37,158 nucleotides of DNA from Candidatus Zixiibacteriota bacterium (GTDB lineage Bacteria; Zixibacteria; MSB-5A5; WJJR01), in the NCBI GenBank assembly GCA_016235085.1, contig JACRMA010000142.1:1-37158 (forward strand). Direction: 5' to 3'. Below the pieces are notes generated by a model. The model saw nothing but the letters and a program-made list of their open reading frames with translations, did no database searches and was not told the origin of the DNA. The position numbers were made by a program, and so were the translations under genes. Every line of letters starts with the position of its first letter. Positions within the stretch are counted from its first letter, which is position 1. This document shows, one piece after another, positions 15,406 through 24,065 of the stretch.

Positions 15406-17541
15406 CTAGCCTGCTTCGAGAAGTTCGGTGCGGGTGGAGAAACGGCGCAGCCACTCCTCGCGGAGGAGCTGATGATCGGGGGCGGAGAGTCTGGGGTCGG
15501 CTTTGAGAATCTCCCAAGCGGCCTTGCGAGCGGGTTCGACCAGGATCGAATCGCGGAGCAAGTCGGCGATCTGGAATTCGGGCAGGCCATGCTGGCGGGT
15601 GCCGAGGAATTCACCGGGGCCGCGAAGCCGAAGGTCGGTCTCGGCAATCTCGAAGCCATCGTTGGTGCGGCACATGACCTCGAGGCGCTCGCGGGCGATG
15701 ACGCTCGGTTCGGCGCCGAGCATCAGCACACAGATCGATTCGCCGGGTCCGCGTCCGATGCGTCCGCGGAGCTGGTGCAATTGGGATAAACCAAACCGCT
15801 CTGCGTTTTCGATCACCATCAGCCGGGCCGCCGGGGCATCGACGCCGACTTCAATCACGGTTGTGGAGACGAGGATATCGAGATCGCCATGGTAGAAACG
15901 CTCCATCGTGGCCAGACGTTCGGCGGCTTTGACGCGGCCATGGACGAGGCCGACGCGCCGATTCGGGAAGCGCGCACACAATGCTTCGTATCCCTCGGTG
16001 GCGGCCTTGAGGTCTGACTTCTCGGATTGCTCCACCAAGGGGTAGACGATGTAAGTGAGATCGCCGCGAGCCCCGGCATCGTGGATGAAGTCGTACATCT
16101 TCTCGCGGGCCTCCTCTCCCCTCCACACGGTGCGGACACGGCCAAGCTGAGGCGGTTTCTCGTTTAAGACCGAGACATCGAGGTCGCCATACAGGGTCAT
16201 GGCGAGGGTGCGAGGGATCGGGGTGGCAGTCATGATCAGCAGATCGGGGCGCCGACCCTTGTCGACGAGTTTCTGACGCTGGGCAACGCCGAAGCGGTGC
16301 TGTTCATCGATGACGACCATACCCAGATCATGGAAGTCAACGCCTTCGGAGAGGAGAGCGTGCGTGCCGACAACGATGCGCGCCTCGCCTGAGGCCACAA
16401 GCTTCTGCCGGGATTTGCGTTCGGTTGCGGATACAGAACCGGTGAGCAGTACCGGAGTGATTCCGCAGGGCTCGAATAGCCGGGTCAACGTGTGATGATG
16501 TTGCTCGGCCAGTATTTCCGTCGGCACGAGCAGGGCCGCCTGCGCACCGGCCTCGGCCCATTGCGCCATGGCGAGGGCGGCAACCACGGTTTTGCCGGAG
16601 CCGACGTCGCCCTGAAGTAGGCGGCGCATCGGGTGCTCGGAGCGCAAATCCGCGGTAATTTCGCTGGTGACACGCTTCTGGGCGCCGGTCAGCGGCCAGG
16701 GGAGCGAGTCGACGATTGTGCGCGCCCAGGTCGCCGTCGGTGGGCAGGCGCGGCCGTCGCGGAGCCGGTCGATCGCGCTGCGGCGGTTGGCCAGGGTCAA
16801 TTCGAGAAAGAAGAACTCATCGAAGGCGAGACGGACGCGGGCTTTCTCAGCATCGTCGGCGGTCTCGGGAAAATGCGCGTGCGCCACCGACCACGGCAGC
16901 GATGGCTGTGCCACCGTATCACGAACGGCCTGCGGGAGGTAATCTTTGATGGTGGTTTCGGCGTTGTCGATGAGGGGCTTGATCACGCGGCGAAGATTGC
17001 GCGATTCCAGGCGCGCGATGCGCCAGGTCTCCCCCGAGGGGTAAACCGGAATGACTCGGCCGGTGTGCGTGAGATCGTCGGCGTCCCAATCCTCGAGAAT
17101 CTCCAGCTCCGGATGCAGGATTTGGAATCCGTGAAAGTAGGTGACGTTTCCAGAGACGGCGAGAATCACGCCCTTCTTCAGGCTATCCTGAAGGAACCGC
17201 CAGCCGGCGAACCAGAGGAGAGAAAGCTGTCCGGTGCCATCGACAATGGTCGCTTCGAAGCGTGTCTTGCCGCCTTTGATGACGCCGGTCATGGCGACTT
17301 TACCCACGACGGTAACGGTCTGCCCTTCGAGCAGTGCGCCGATCTGCGCGATGTTCGAACGGTCGAGGTAGCGTCGCGGCAGATTGAGCAACAGATCGGC
17401 GGCGGTTTCGATGCCAAGTTCGTGCAGGAGTTGAGCGCGCTTGGGGCCGATGCCCTTCACGAACTGGACCGGACGGGACCAGACGGGCTGGAGGGAGTCG
17501 GCGTGCTTCTTGCCGCCCGCTGGGCTCGGCGTGGTGGCCAT
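15406..17541 (-). CDS. recG: ATP-dependent DNA helicase RecG
   Basis: RecG remodels stalled replication forks and Holliday junctions. The N-terminal wedge/OB domain (about residues 20-160, with FVKGIGPKRAQLLHELG) grips the junction. The superfamily 2 motor has Walker A GDVGSGKT (311-318), DEQH (412-415), TATPIPR (438-444) and QLRGRIGRG (590-598). The C-terminal LRGPGEFLGTRQHG is a RecG hallmark. I chose ATG at 17541 (711 residues, against 693 in E. coli) since the open frame further upstream is unlike the family; no clear Shine-Dalgarno sequence is seen. It lies 100 bp after the secreted repeat protein gene and is functionally unrelated to it. Confidence 0.96.
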   Translation of the reverse strand: MATTPSPAGGKKHADSLQPVWSRPVQFVKGIGPKRAQLLHELGIETAADLLLNLPRRYLDRSNIAQIGALLEGQTVTVVGKVAMTGVIKGGKTRFEATIVDGTGQLSLLWFAGWRFLQDSLKKGVILAVSGNVTYFHGFQILHPELEILEDWDADDLTHTGRVIPVYPSGETWRIARLESRNLRRVIKPLIDNAETTIKDYLPQAVRDTVAQPSLPWSVAHAHFPETADDAEKARVRLAFDEFFFLELTLANRRSAIDRLRDGRACPPTATWARTIVDSLPWPLTGAQKRVTSEITADLRSEHPMRRLLQGDVGSGKTVVAALAMAQWAEAGAQAALLVPTEILAEQHHHTLTRLFEPCGITPVLLTGSVSATERKSRQKLVASGEARIVVGTHALLSEGVDFHDLGMVVIDEQHRFGVAQRQKLVDKGRRPDLLIMTATPIPRTLAMTLYGDLDVSVLNEKPPQLGRVRTVWRGEEAREKMYDFIHDAGARGDLTYIVYPLVEQSEKSDLKAATEGYEALCARFPNRRVGLVHGRVKAAERLATMERFYHGDLDILVSTTVIEVGVDAPAARLMVIENAERFGLSQLHQLRGRIGRGPGESICVLMLGAEPSVIARERLEVMCRTNDGFEIAETDLRLRGPGEFLGTRQHGLPEFQIADLLRDSILVEPARKAAWEILKADPRLSAPDHQLLREEWLRRFSTRTELLEAG

Positions 17542-17596
17542 GGTGGGAATATGGGCGGGCCGCCTCTGGGCGCCATCATTTTCGGGAAACACAGCC

Positions 17597-17620
17597 CGTC
17601 GTGCGTGCGAGCACGCGACG
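17597..17620 (-). terminator. Imperfect hairpin after the repeat-protein gene
   Basis: A stem of CGTGC/GCACG flanked by CGTCG and CACGACG forms a bulged hairpin about 20 bp beyond the stop codon at 17642. A short GTGTTT follows some 6 bp further on. It could slow or end transcription of the repeat-protein gene before recG, but the T-run is poor. Confidence 0.3.
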
Positions 17621-17641
17621 TACGGGACTCGGACACAACGG

Positions 17642-20074
17642 TCACTTGAGCAGGACCAGCTTCCTTGTAGTGGACTGGCCACCGATGGACAATCGGCAGA
17701 AATAGACGCCACTGCCGACGACTCTGCCGTGGGAATCGCGTCCGTCCCACGCCACACCAGTGGTGCCCGGTGCCATCTCCCTGTTGGCGAGTATGGCGAC
17801 CTCGCGCCCGAGGATGTCGTAGATGAGCACGCGGACGTGCGAATACTTGGGCAAACTGAAGCTGATTAGCGTCGATGAATTGAAGGGGTTTGGACGGTTC
17901 TGCGAGATCCAGAATGGACTAGTGTCGCTGGATTCTTCAGGCCACTGCACATCCGTCGGGATGTCGGTACAATTGAGCAGCACCGCGATCTTGCCGCCAG
18001 CCACGGCCAGATCTTGATCACCATCCCCGTCCAAGTCGGCCGCAAAGACCGATGTAGGAAACCCACCAACTGAGTAGCTCCCGAACGGGGTATACGACCC
18101 AACCCCGTTGTTCTTTAGAATGATCACTCCGTCGCGATGAACCACCGCCAGATCTTTGCCCACAGCTCCATCCAGATCGACCGCGACAACTGACAGAGGA
18201 AAACGGCCGGCGTCGTAGTTAACCGTCGCGGCATAGGTGCCATCTCCATTATTCTTTAGAACTGAAACATTGTTGCCGTATAGATTGGCGGTCGCCAGAT
18301 CCTGATCACCGTCTCCGTCGAGATCGGCCGCAAAGACCGAGTAAGGGTGCGAACCCACTGCGTAGTTAACCGGTTCGGAGTACGTTCCATCCCCATTGTT
18401 CATCAGGATAGCAACGGAGCTGCTGTCTTCATCTGCCACCGCCAGATCCAGACCTTTGCTCCCATCCAGATCAGCCGCAACAACTGACCGAGGACGAGGA
18501 CCGACGTCGTGGTTGACCGCTGGCGCAAAGGTACCGAGTTCCATATTCTCCAGAATCGAAACACTATTGCCGACAGAGTTGGCGACCGCCATATCCCGGT
18601 CCTCATCCCCGTCCAGATCGGCCGCGAAGACCGACACTGGTTGATCGCCGACCCCATAGCCGATCGCCGCGGCGAACACGCCGCCCCCTTTGTTCATGAA
18701 TACCGAGACGCTAGCGCTCCCTTGATTGGCTACCGCCAAATCTTGATCCCCGTCACCGTTCAGATCGGCCGCGGAGACCGACGCGGGACGGGTGCCGGCC
18801 GCGTAGTTGACCGCCGCCGCATACTTGCCGTTCCCCTCATTCGCCAGAACCGAAAGGTCGTTGCTGTCCCAGTTGGCTACCGCCAAATCCTGATCCTTAT
18901 CATTGTCGAGATCGGCCGCAAAGACTGACCGAGGACCGGAGCCAGCCGAGTAGTTGGGCGCTGCGACAAACGTACCGTCCCCTTCGTTGTTCAGAATGGT
19001 GACATAACCGCTGCCGTAATTGACCACCGCCAGATCTCTGTCCTTGTCCCCATCGAGATCGACCGCAACAACCGAGCGAGGTTCATTACCAACCCCGTAC
19101 CCGACCGCGGTGGCATACGTCCCGTTCCCATTGTTCTTGAGCACTGAGACTTCGTCGCCGCTCCAATTGGCCACAGCCAGGTCCAGATACTTGTCTCCAT
19201 CCAGATCGGCCGCAAAGATCGAAATAGGATTGTTGCCGGCTGCGTAGCTGACCAACGGGAGAAATGTCCCGTTCCCCTTGTTGGTCAGAACTGTGACGAA
19301 ACCTACCGAATTGGCCACCGCCAAATCCTGATCCTCGTCGCCGTCCAAATCGGCGGCAAAGACTGCCTGAGGACCTGAGCCGGCCGCGTAGCTGACTGGC
19401 GGAGCATACGCTCCATCGCCGTAGTTCTTCAGGATCGAGACGCTGTCCAGGTAAGTTGCCGCCGCTAAGTCCTGATCCCCATCCCCATCCAGATCGACCG
19501 CACAGAACGAAGCGGAAACGGAAGCTAGCGCGTAGCTGGCGGGCGCGGCAAACGTCGCGTTCCCATTGTTCTTCAGGATCGAGATTCCACTCGCGGTGAT
19601 CACCGCCAGATCCTGATCCCCATCCCCATCCAGATCGGCCGCAGAAACCAACTGGGACGCAATTCCGGCCGGGTAATTGACCCTCGCCGCGAATGTCCCG
19701 TTACCGAAGTTCTTCAATACCGAGATGTTGTCGGCGTTTGTATACCCCACCGCGAGATCCTGATCCCCGTCCCCGTCCAAATCGGCGGCGGAGAGTGATC
19801 GGGGCTCGGGGCCAACCTGGTAGTTGACAGGCCCGGCGTACGTACCGTCTCCGTTATTCTTCAGCACGGAAACATTGCTGCCTCCCTCATTGGGAACGGC
19901 CAGATCCTGATCCCCATCCCCGTCCAGATCAGCAGCAACCACGGACATGGGGTCCACGCCGACCGCGAATGATCGAGCTGCTCTGAAGCAGAATTCCTGC
20001 GCGTTGGCAGCGAAGAACGGCAATAGCGCGGCGGCGAATACAGAGACCCCTGTCACAATTAATCGCGGTTTCAT
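17642..20074 (-). CDS. Secreted FG-GAP/VCBS repeat protein with T9SS type A sorting domain
   Basis: An 810-residue exported protein. A signal peptide (about residues 1-26) ends FAANA, putting Gln at the mature N-terminus (QEF). Residues 38-700 are 14 tandem repeats of about 47 residues built on A-D-L-D-G-D-G-D-Q-D-L-A-V, each with a DxDxDG-type calcium site, as in FG-GAP/VCBS beta-propellers. The last ~90 residues are a T9SS type A C-terminal domain: QNRPNPFNSSTLISFSLPK, the turn YDILGREV, then GSGVYFCRL and a basic end. It should cross the inner membrane by Sec and leave through SprA, ending on the surface or free. ATG at 20074 has GGAGGTG 5 nt upstream. It has its own promoter, so its control is separate from ftsZ. 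Its ligand is unknown. Confidence 0.92.
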   Translation of the reverse strand: MKPRLIVTGVSVFAAALLPFFAANAQEFCFRAARSFAVGVDPMSVVAADLDGDGDQDLAVPNEGGSNVSVLKNNGDGTYAGPVNYQVGPEPRSLSAADLDGDGDQDLAVGYTNADNISVLKNFGNGTFAARVNYPAGIASQLVSAADLDGDGDQDLAVITASGISILKNNGNATFAAPASYALASVSASFCAVDLDGDGDQDLAAATYLDSVSILKNYGDGAYAPPVSYAAGSGPQAVFAADLDGDEDQDLAVANSVGFVTVLTNKGNGTFLPLVSYAAGNNPISIFAADLDGDKYLDLAVANWSGDEVSVLKNNGNGTYATAVGYGVGNEPRSVVAVDLDGDKDRDLAVVNYGSGYVTILNNEGDGTFVAAPNYSAGSGPRSVFAADLDNDKDQDLAVANWDSNDLSVLANEGNGKYAAAVNYAAGTRPASVSAADLNGDGDQDLAVANQGSASVSVFMNKGGGVFAAAIGYGVGDQPVSVFAADLDGDEDRDMAVANSVGNSVSILENMELGTFAPAVNHDVGPRPRSVVAADLDGSKGLDLAVADEDSSSVAILMNNGDGTYSEPVNYAVGSHPYSVFAADLDGDGDQDLATANLYGNNVSVLKNNGDGTYAATVNYDAGRFPLSVVAVDLDGAVGKDLAVVHRDGVIILKNNGVGSYTPFGSYSVGGFPTSVFAADLDGDGDQDLAVAGGKIAVLLNCTDIPTDVQWPEESSDTSPFWISQNRPNPFNSSTLISFSLPKYSHVRVLIYDILGREVAILANREMAPGTTGVAWDGRDSHGRVVGSGVYFCRLSIGGQSTTRKLVLLK
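17972..19963 (-). repeat. Fourteen tandem coding repeats (about 142 bp)
   Basis: The DNA encoding the 14 FG-GAP/VCBS units. The most conserved part corresponds to GACCTGGACGGGGATGG-type sequence coding for DLDGDGDQD. Copies are diverged, with no two identical along their length, so this is an old duplication series rather than a recent expansion. The count of 14 suits two seven-bladed propellers. Confidence 0.85.
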
Positions 20075-20154
20075 TTTCCACCTCCGTACGGGCAATCGTT
20101 ATTGGGTCAAGGGACGCGGGACAAGGCCTCCCTGCAAGAAGCACGATCTTGACA

Positions 20155-20183
20155 ATTATAACACCACTTTGTCGATTTAGCAA
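20155..20183 (-). promoter_or_regulatory. Strong sigma70-type promoter of the T9SS cargo gene
   Basis: On the minus strand TTGCTA (20178-20183, 4 of 6) is followed after exactly 17 bp by a perfect TATAAT (20155-20160). Transcription would begin near 20148, leaving a leader of about 74 nt before the start codon at 20074. This is the best promoter in the window. Confidence 0.7.
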
Positions 20184-20435
20184 GTCCATAATTCGCCCAC
20201 TACCACGCCGGGAAGTACAGATTCGAGTTCTTGTGATCTGAGACGCGTGACCCTCCTGCCACTAAGCCGTGCGGGGACCCGGCGGATACACGGAAGGCGT
20301 CGTGAGACTGCCCGCTATGGGTCATTGGGCTCTTACGCGTTCGAACAGCGTGGGTGGCTCCTGCCATGGGGTCACTATTCGACTCCATGAAGGCGCGGGG
20401 TTGAGATTCATGGAGATTCCGTGAGCGCATAGAGG
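20184..20435. other. Intergenic stretch without a recognised gene
   Basis: Between the ftsZ terminator and the cargo-gene promoter. A 76-codon open frame on the minus strand (20200-20430) has no ribosome binding site and no recognisable protein character. I see no RNA gene, no clear repeat and no mobile element here. Confidence 0.5.
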
Positions 20436-20462
20436 AAGGGCGTCCTGAGTGCGGACGCCCTT
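20436..20462 (-). terminator. ftsZ: Terminator of the dcw cluster after ftsZ
   Basis: A perfect 10-bp stem, AAGGGCGTCC with GGACGCCCTT, around a 7-nt loop, 25 bp after the ftsZ stop codon. Minus-strand bases following it are CCTCTATG, a poor T-run, so efficiency is uncertain. The stem strength and position support a transcript end here. Confidence 0.65.
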
Positions 20463-20487
20463 GGGTGCCTAACCTGTGATATTGGTG

Positions 20488-21714
20488 TCAGGGCTCGAGG
20501 ATGACGGGCGGGGCCACAGGTGCGCGTTTCAGGTGCTTACGTACGAATGCTGGAACTTCGAGATTCTCAAGTTCATTGTCCGACATGACCGTCTGTGGCA
20601 GGATGGAGCTGTCGCCCATGGCGATACCGGCGATTCGGTTGGCGGGTGCGACGACCCGATCCGGATTGAACAGATCAATTGACGCGCCGGTGACCCTTGG
20701 GGTACGGATGGGCTGCATGATCTCCTCGCGCGCCGGCCGTGAACTGGACTGACGGGGGCTGCCGAAACCGGTTGCGATCACTGTCACGCATATTTCGTCG
20801 CCCAGCCGGGGATCGATTACCGCGCCAAATATGATATTGGCGTCATCACCCGCCGCTTCGTTGATGATCGACGTGGCTTCGTTCACATCGTGAAGCGCCA
20901 GATCCGGGCCGCCGGTGACATTGACAAGGACACCGCGCGCACCCGAAATAGAAACGTCTTCGAGCAACGGCGAGTGGATTGCGGCATAGGCGGCATCCTT
21001 GGCCTTGCCGTCGCCTGTTGCGCGCCCGGTTCCCATGATCGCGTCGCCCATCTCGCGCATCACCGTCCGCACGTCGGCGAAATCGCAGTTGATGAGGCCG
21101 GGAACCGTGATCAGATCGGCGATGCCTTTGGTGGCCTGGTGAAGGACCTCATCACACAGGCAGAAAGCATCGGTCAGGCGGGTGGTCTTATCGACGATGG
21201 ACAACAGGCGCTGATTCGGAATGCAGATCAGCGTGTCCACACGCTCTTTCAGTTCTTCCAATCCCTCCTCTGCACGCGTGGACCGGCGTTTGCCCTCGAA
21301 GTCGAACGGCCGGGTCACAATGGCGACGGTCAGAGCGCCCTGCTGGCGGGCGAGTTCAGCGATGACCGGAGCCGCACCAGTTCCGGTACCGCCGCCCATA
21401 CCCGCGGTGACGAAAACCATGTCGGCGCCGGCCAGCGCCGCGCTGACCAGATCGCGATCCTCATCGATGGCGCGCCGGCCGACGGTCGGATCGGCGCCTG
21501 CGCCGAGGCCGCGGGTCAGTTTGGTGCCGATTTGAATCCGGCAGGCCGCTTTGGATTGCTCCAAATCCTGGGAATCGGTGTTGACGGTCAAGAATTCGAC
21601 TCCGGTCAGCCCGGCATCGATCATCCGGTTGACGGCGTTGCCGCCGGCGCCGCCCACGCCGACGACCTTGAGTTTGGCGGCGAGAACATCCTCCAGTGCG
21701 TATTCAAATGTCAT
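20488..21714 (-). CDS. ftsZ: Cell division GTPase FtsZ
   Basis: The tubulin homologue that polymerises into the Z-ring at midcell. The nucleotide-binding domain includes [14 protein letters not shown] near residue 18 and the tubulin signature GGGTGTG (107-113). The synergy loop [11 protein letters not shown] completes the GTPase site of the next subunit. After a linker the C-terminal peptide [16 protein letters not shown] is the conserved docking site for FtsA. I chose ATG at 21714 (408 residues) because GGGGAGG sits 5 nt upstream. It is the last gene of the dcw cluster, about 50 bp after ftsA, and a hairpin follows it. Confidence 0.98.
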   Translation of the reverse strand: MTFEYALEDVLAAKLKVVGVGGAGGNAVNRMIDAGLTGVEFLTVNTDSQDLEQSKAACRIQIGTKLTRGLGAGADPTVGRRAIDEDRDLVSAALAGADMVFVTAGMGGGTGTGAAPVIAELARQQGALTVAIVTRPFDFEGKRRSTRAEEGLEELKERVDTLICIPNQRLLSIVDKTTRLTDAFCLCDEVLHQATKGIADLITVPGLINCDFADVRTVMREMGDAIMGTGRATGDGKAKDAAYAAIHSPLLEDVSISGARGVLVNVTGGPDLALHDVNEATSIINEAAGDDANIIFGAVIDPRLGDEICVTVIATGFGSPRQSSSRPAREEIMQPIRTPRVTGASIDLFNPDRVVAPANRIAGIAMGDSSILPQTVMSDNELENLEVPAFVRKHLKRAPVAPPVILEP

Positions 21715-21740
21715 GTCAGCCTCCCCTTTTTCAAAAAGCA

Positions 21741-21776
21741 ATAGGACACATATGACCCATAGGACCTATAGAAATT
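21741..21776. repeat. Nonamer tandem repeat between ftsA and ftsZ
   Basis: Units on the plus strand are ataggacac, atatgaccc, ataggacct and a degenerate atagaaatt. The last units run over the ftsA stop codon at 21766-21768. The 9-bp period and GGAC core match the repeats at 14979-15014 and 23037-23081. It lies just upstream of the ftsZ ribosome binding site. Confidence 0.75.
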
Positions 21777-22992
21777 CAGAAAGAACGTTGCCGATTCGGG
21801 CCGTCAGGCGGCGGAAAACGCCTTGCGGCACCGGGGCCGCCGCTGATCCGGCGCTGGCACGGGTAATCAGGCCGACGGCGGTCGCGTTGGCCGCGCCGGT
21901 GGCCAGGCCCATCAGGCCCAGCGTGTCCGAGGGGCGTCCGATGCGCACCGGGAGATCGAAAATGCGTTCGGCCAGTTCGGCCGCTCCGCTGATGGCACCA
22001 CCACCGCCCGCCAAGACCACTCCCGAAGCGAGCATGTCGGTGATCGGAGCCTTCTGAATCTCGGCCTTCGCCAACAAGAAGAGTTCCTCGAGGCGGGGGC
22101 CGATGATCGACGCGATCACGCGTTGCGAGACCTCACGCGGCGGCTGATCGCCCACTCCCGGGACCGAGACAGTTTCGGGAGCGTTGATCGACTCCGAGAG
22201 AGCGGCACCGGCGGTGAGTTTGATTTGTTCCGCCGAGTCGATCGTGGTGCGCAGGCCGATGGCCAGATCGTTGGTCACATTGCGTCCGCCGAGCGCGATG
22301 GTGGCCGTATGCCGAACGGCATCATCGAGGAACACCGCGACGTCGGTCAGACCGGCGCCAACATCGACCAGCGCAACACCCATCTCGCGTTCGCGTTCGG
22401 AGAGAACCGCGTCAGCGGTCGCGAGAATTGATAGTGTGAGTGAATCGAGGGTGTACCCGGCCTGCTGGGTGCAATGGTGGATATTGTTAACGGCAAGCGC
22501 CGCGGCGGTGACGATGTGAACCTCGACTTCGAGACGCGATCCGACCATGCCGATCGGGTCTTTGATACCGCCCTGATCATCGACGATGAATTCGCGTGGC
22601 AGGACATGGATGACCTCACGGTCGGGCGGGACGGGCACCGCACGGGCGGCCTGCATGACGCGATCGACATCTTCCTCACCGATGATACCGCCACGTTTCG
22701 AGACCGCCACCACGCCGCGTGAATTCACACTGCGAATGTGGTCGCCGGCGATATTGGCGTGAATCGAGCCGGGCGGTACCCCGGCCATGAGTTCGGCATC
22801 CGCCAGGGCGCGGCGGATTGCCTCCGAGGTACGGTCCAAGTGGACGATGACCCCGCGGCGCAAGCCCGGCGACGGGGCTTGGCCGACACCGACGATCTTA
22901 CAGGTCCCATCGGGGTCGACTTCGGCGGTGATCGCGGTCACCTGCGAAGTCCCGATGTCCAGACCGGTGATGGTTGAAAATGCGGCTGTCAT
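21766..22992 (-). CDS. ftsA: Cell division protein FtsA
   Basis: An actin-fold ATPase that tethers FtsZ to the membrane and recruits later division proteins. It has the phosphate-1 loop GLDIGTSQVTAI (from residue 10), the phosphate-2 loop LVDVGAGLTDVAVF and the adenosine loop VVLAGGGGAISG. The SHS2 (1C) subdomain lies in the first half. The C-terminal end FRRLTARIGNVLSEFL is an amphipathic membrane-targeting helix. Length is 408 residues. ATG at 22992 overlaps the ftsQ stop (ATGA), with AAGGGGGG just upstream. Confidence 0.97.
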   Translation of the reverse strand: MTAAFSTITGLDIGTSQVTAITAEVDPDGTCKIVGVGQAPSPGLRRGVIVHLDRTSEAIRRALADAELMAGVPPGSIHANIAGDHIRSVNSRGVVAVSKRGGIIGEEDVDRVMQAARAVPVPPDREVIHVLPREFIVDDQGGIKDPIGMVGSRLEVEVHIVTAAALAVNNIHHCTQQAGYTLDSLTLSILATADAVLSEREREMGVALVDVGAGLTDVAVFLDDAVRHTATIALGGRNVTNDLAIGLRTTIDSAEQIKLTAGAALSESINAPETVSVPGVGDQPPREVSQRVIASIIGPRLEELFLLAKAEIQKAPITDMLASGVVLAGGGGAISGAAELAERIFDLPVRIGRPSDTLGLMGLATGAANATAVGLITRASAGSAAAPVPQGVFRRLTARIGNVLSEFL

Positions 22993-24065
22993 GCGCCCCC
23001 CTTGCGAGCGTGTTTGCGAGAGTGAGTTGTCGGCTTCTTGGACTTAGTGGACTGAGTGGACCCAGTGGACTTAGTGGACACGGATGGGCGAGAGATAGTG
23101 CTCTTCGTCGGCGACTTCGGGTGGGACGGGGTCCGCAGTCTTGCGGACGCTGGGACTGTACCCAGGGAGTCGCCGATCGCCAGCTTGACCGGACTGCCGA
23201 GCGTGGTTTTGGGAGGGGCGGTTTCTGTGACGGCCGCCACCGTGGTTTTGGGACGCGCTACGCGTGCCTTACCGGAATCATTCACCGCAACGGAATCCTC
23301 GAGCATCGCCAGCCGGCTGACAATCAACTGGCCGTCGAAGCGCGCGTCGATGGCGCAGGGTCCTGCCAGGATGGTGTCAGAACGGGCCAGTAATGCCGAG
23401 ACGTAGCTCGCGTGCTGGGTCAAATCGCTCCAGCCGATGTTCATCCGGGTCCGGCCATCAGAGCCGACCATGGTCCATCCCGAGAGAGAATCACAACCCA
23501 ATTCCGAAACGGCATTGGTGAACCGCCCATCGGCATCGAGAATCTGCGACCACGCGCCAGCGGCGTGTTGGCTCTGACGGTTGAGTGCATCGCCGTATGT
23601 GCCCAAGGGTGCACGCCAGATTGGGGCTGCCCGTTCAATTGCGGGAGCGGTGAGGATTGAGCCATCCACACCGACGCCCTGGCCTCCAACGGTCCAGAGA
23701 GTCAGCGGAGTCGGGGAAATCTGAATCACCAATTTGTCGGGGAGCAGCAACTGCGCGTGGCAGTCGGCGAGACTGCCGAACTCGGCCTGCAAGCGGGTCT
23801 GCAATTCATCCAGGTCCAAAGAGAATAGATTCGAATCCGACGGCAGGAACACGAGTGAACGGGCTTTCGATTCCCACGCGGATGGCCCTTCGACCGAGAC
23901 CTGGCGAATCTTGACGAGCGGCCACTTCCTCACGGCGAAAACTCCGGCCATCAGCAGCGCATCGACGACAATCACCCAGAGGCGCCAAGAGAGCCACCAA
24001 CGGCGGCGGCGAACGGCGGGAGTCAGCCGGACGACACCGGGGACGGTGAGAGTGGCGCCCTTCAC
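22989..24065 (-). CDS. ftsQ: Cell division protein FtsQ/DivIB
   Basis: A bitopic divisome protein that links FtsL/FtsB and the FtsWI synthase to the cytoplasmic ring. A basic N-terminus (RRRRWWLSWR) is followed by one membrane segment (about 28-46). A POTRA domain starts at VKIRQVSVEG, and the beta domain then runs to about residue 255. The protein is long (358 residues) because of a C-terminal tail of about 95 residues rich in Ser, Thr, Lys and Pro. Part of the tail is encoded by 9-bp tandem repeats. The start is GTG at 24065, overlapping the murC stop (GTGA). FtsQ sequences diverge strongly, so the call rests on topology, POTRA and position between murC and ftsA. Confidence 0.9.
   Translation of the reverse strand: MKGATLTVPGVVRLTPAVRRRRWWLSWRLWVIVVDALLMAGVFAVRKWPLVKIRQVSVEGPSAWESKARSLVFLPSDSNLFSLDLDELQTRLQAEFGSLADCHAQLLLPDKLVIQISPTPLTLWTVGGQGVGVDGSILTAPAIERAAPIWRAPLGTYGDALNRQSQHAAGAWSQILDADGRFTNAVSELGCDSLSGWTMVGSDGRTRMNIGWSDLTQHASYVSALLARSDTILAGPCAIDARFDGQLIVSRLAMLEDSVAVNDSGKARVARPKTTVAAVTETAPPKTTLGSPVKLAIGDSLGTVPASARLRTPSHPKSPTKSTISRPSVSTKSTGSTQSTKSKKPTTHSRKHARKGGA
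23037..23081 (-). repeat. Nonamer tandem repeat in the 3' end of ftsQ
   Basis: Five 9-bp units on the plus strand: cttggactt, agtggactg, agtggaccc, agtggactt, agtggacac. They encode the STKSTGSTQSTKS part of the FtsQ tail. Three of the five units match the DUF1844 repeat at seven or more of nine positions, although the genes are 8 kb apart and unrelated. Confidence 0.88.

Noticed and set aside
16633-17649. A 338-codon plus-strand frame, and a similar 359-codon one at 11121-12200
   Set aside because: They are antisense shadows of recG and sprA with no recognisable motifs and low-quality composition.
17972-19963. Regularly spaced repeats that could suggest a CRISPR array
   Set aside because: The repeats are about 142 bp apart, diverged, in frame, and encode FG-GAP units of a secreted protein; there are no cas genes.
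20200-20430. A 76-codon minus-strand frame between ftsZ and the cargo gene
   Set aside because: No ribosome binding site, no hydrophobic or domain pattern, and it ends just before the terminator hairpin; treated as non-coding.
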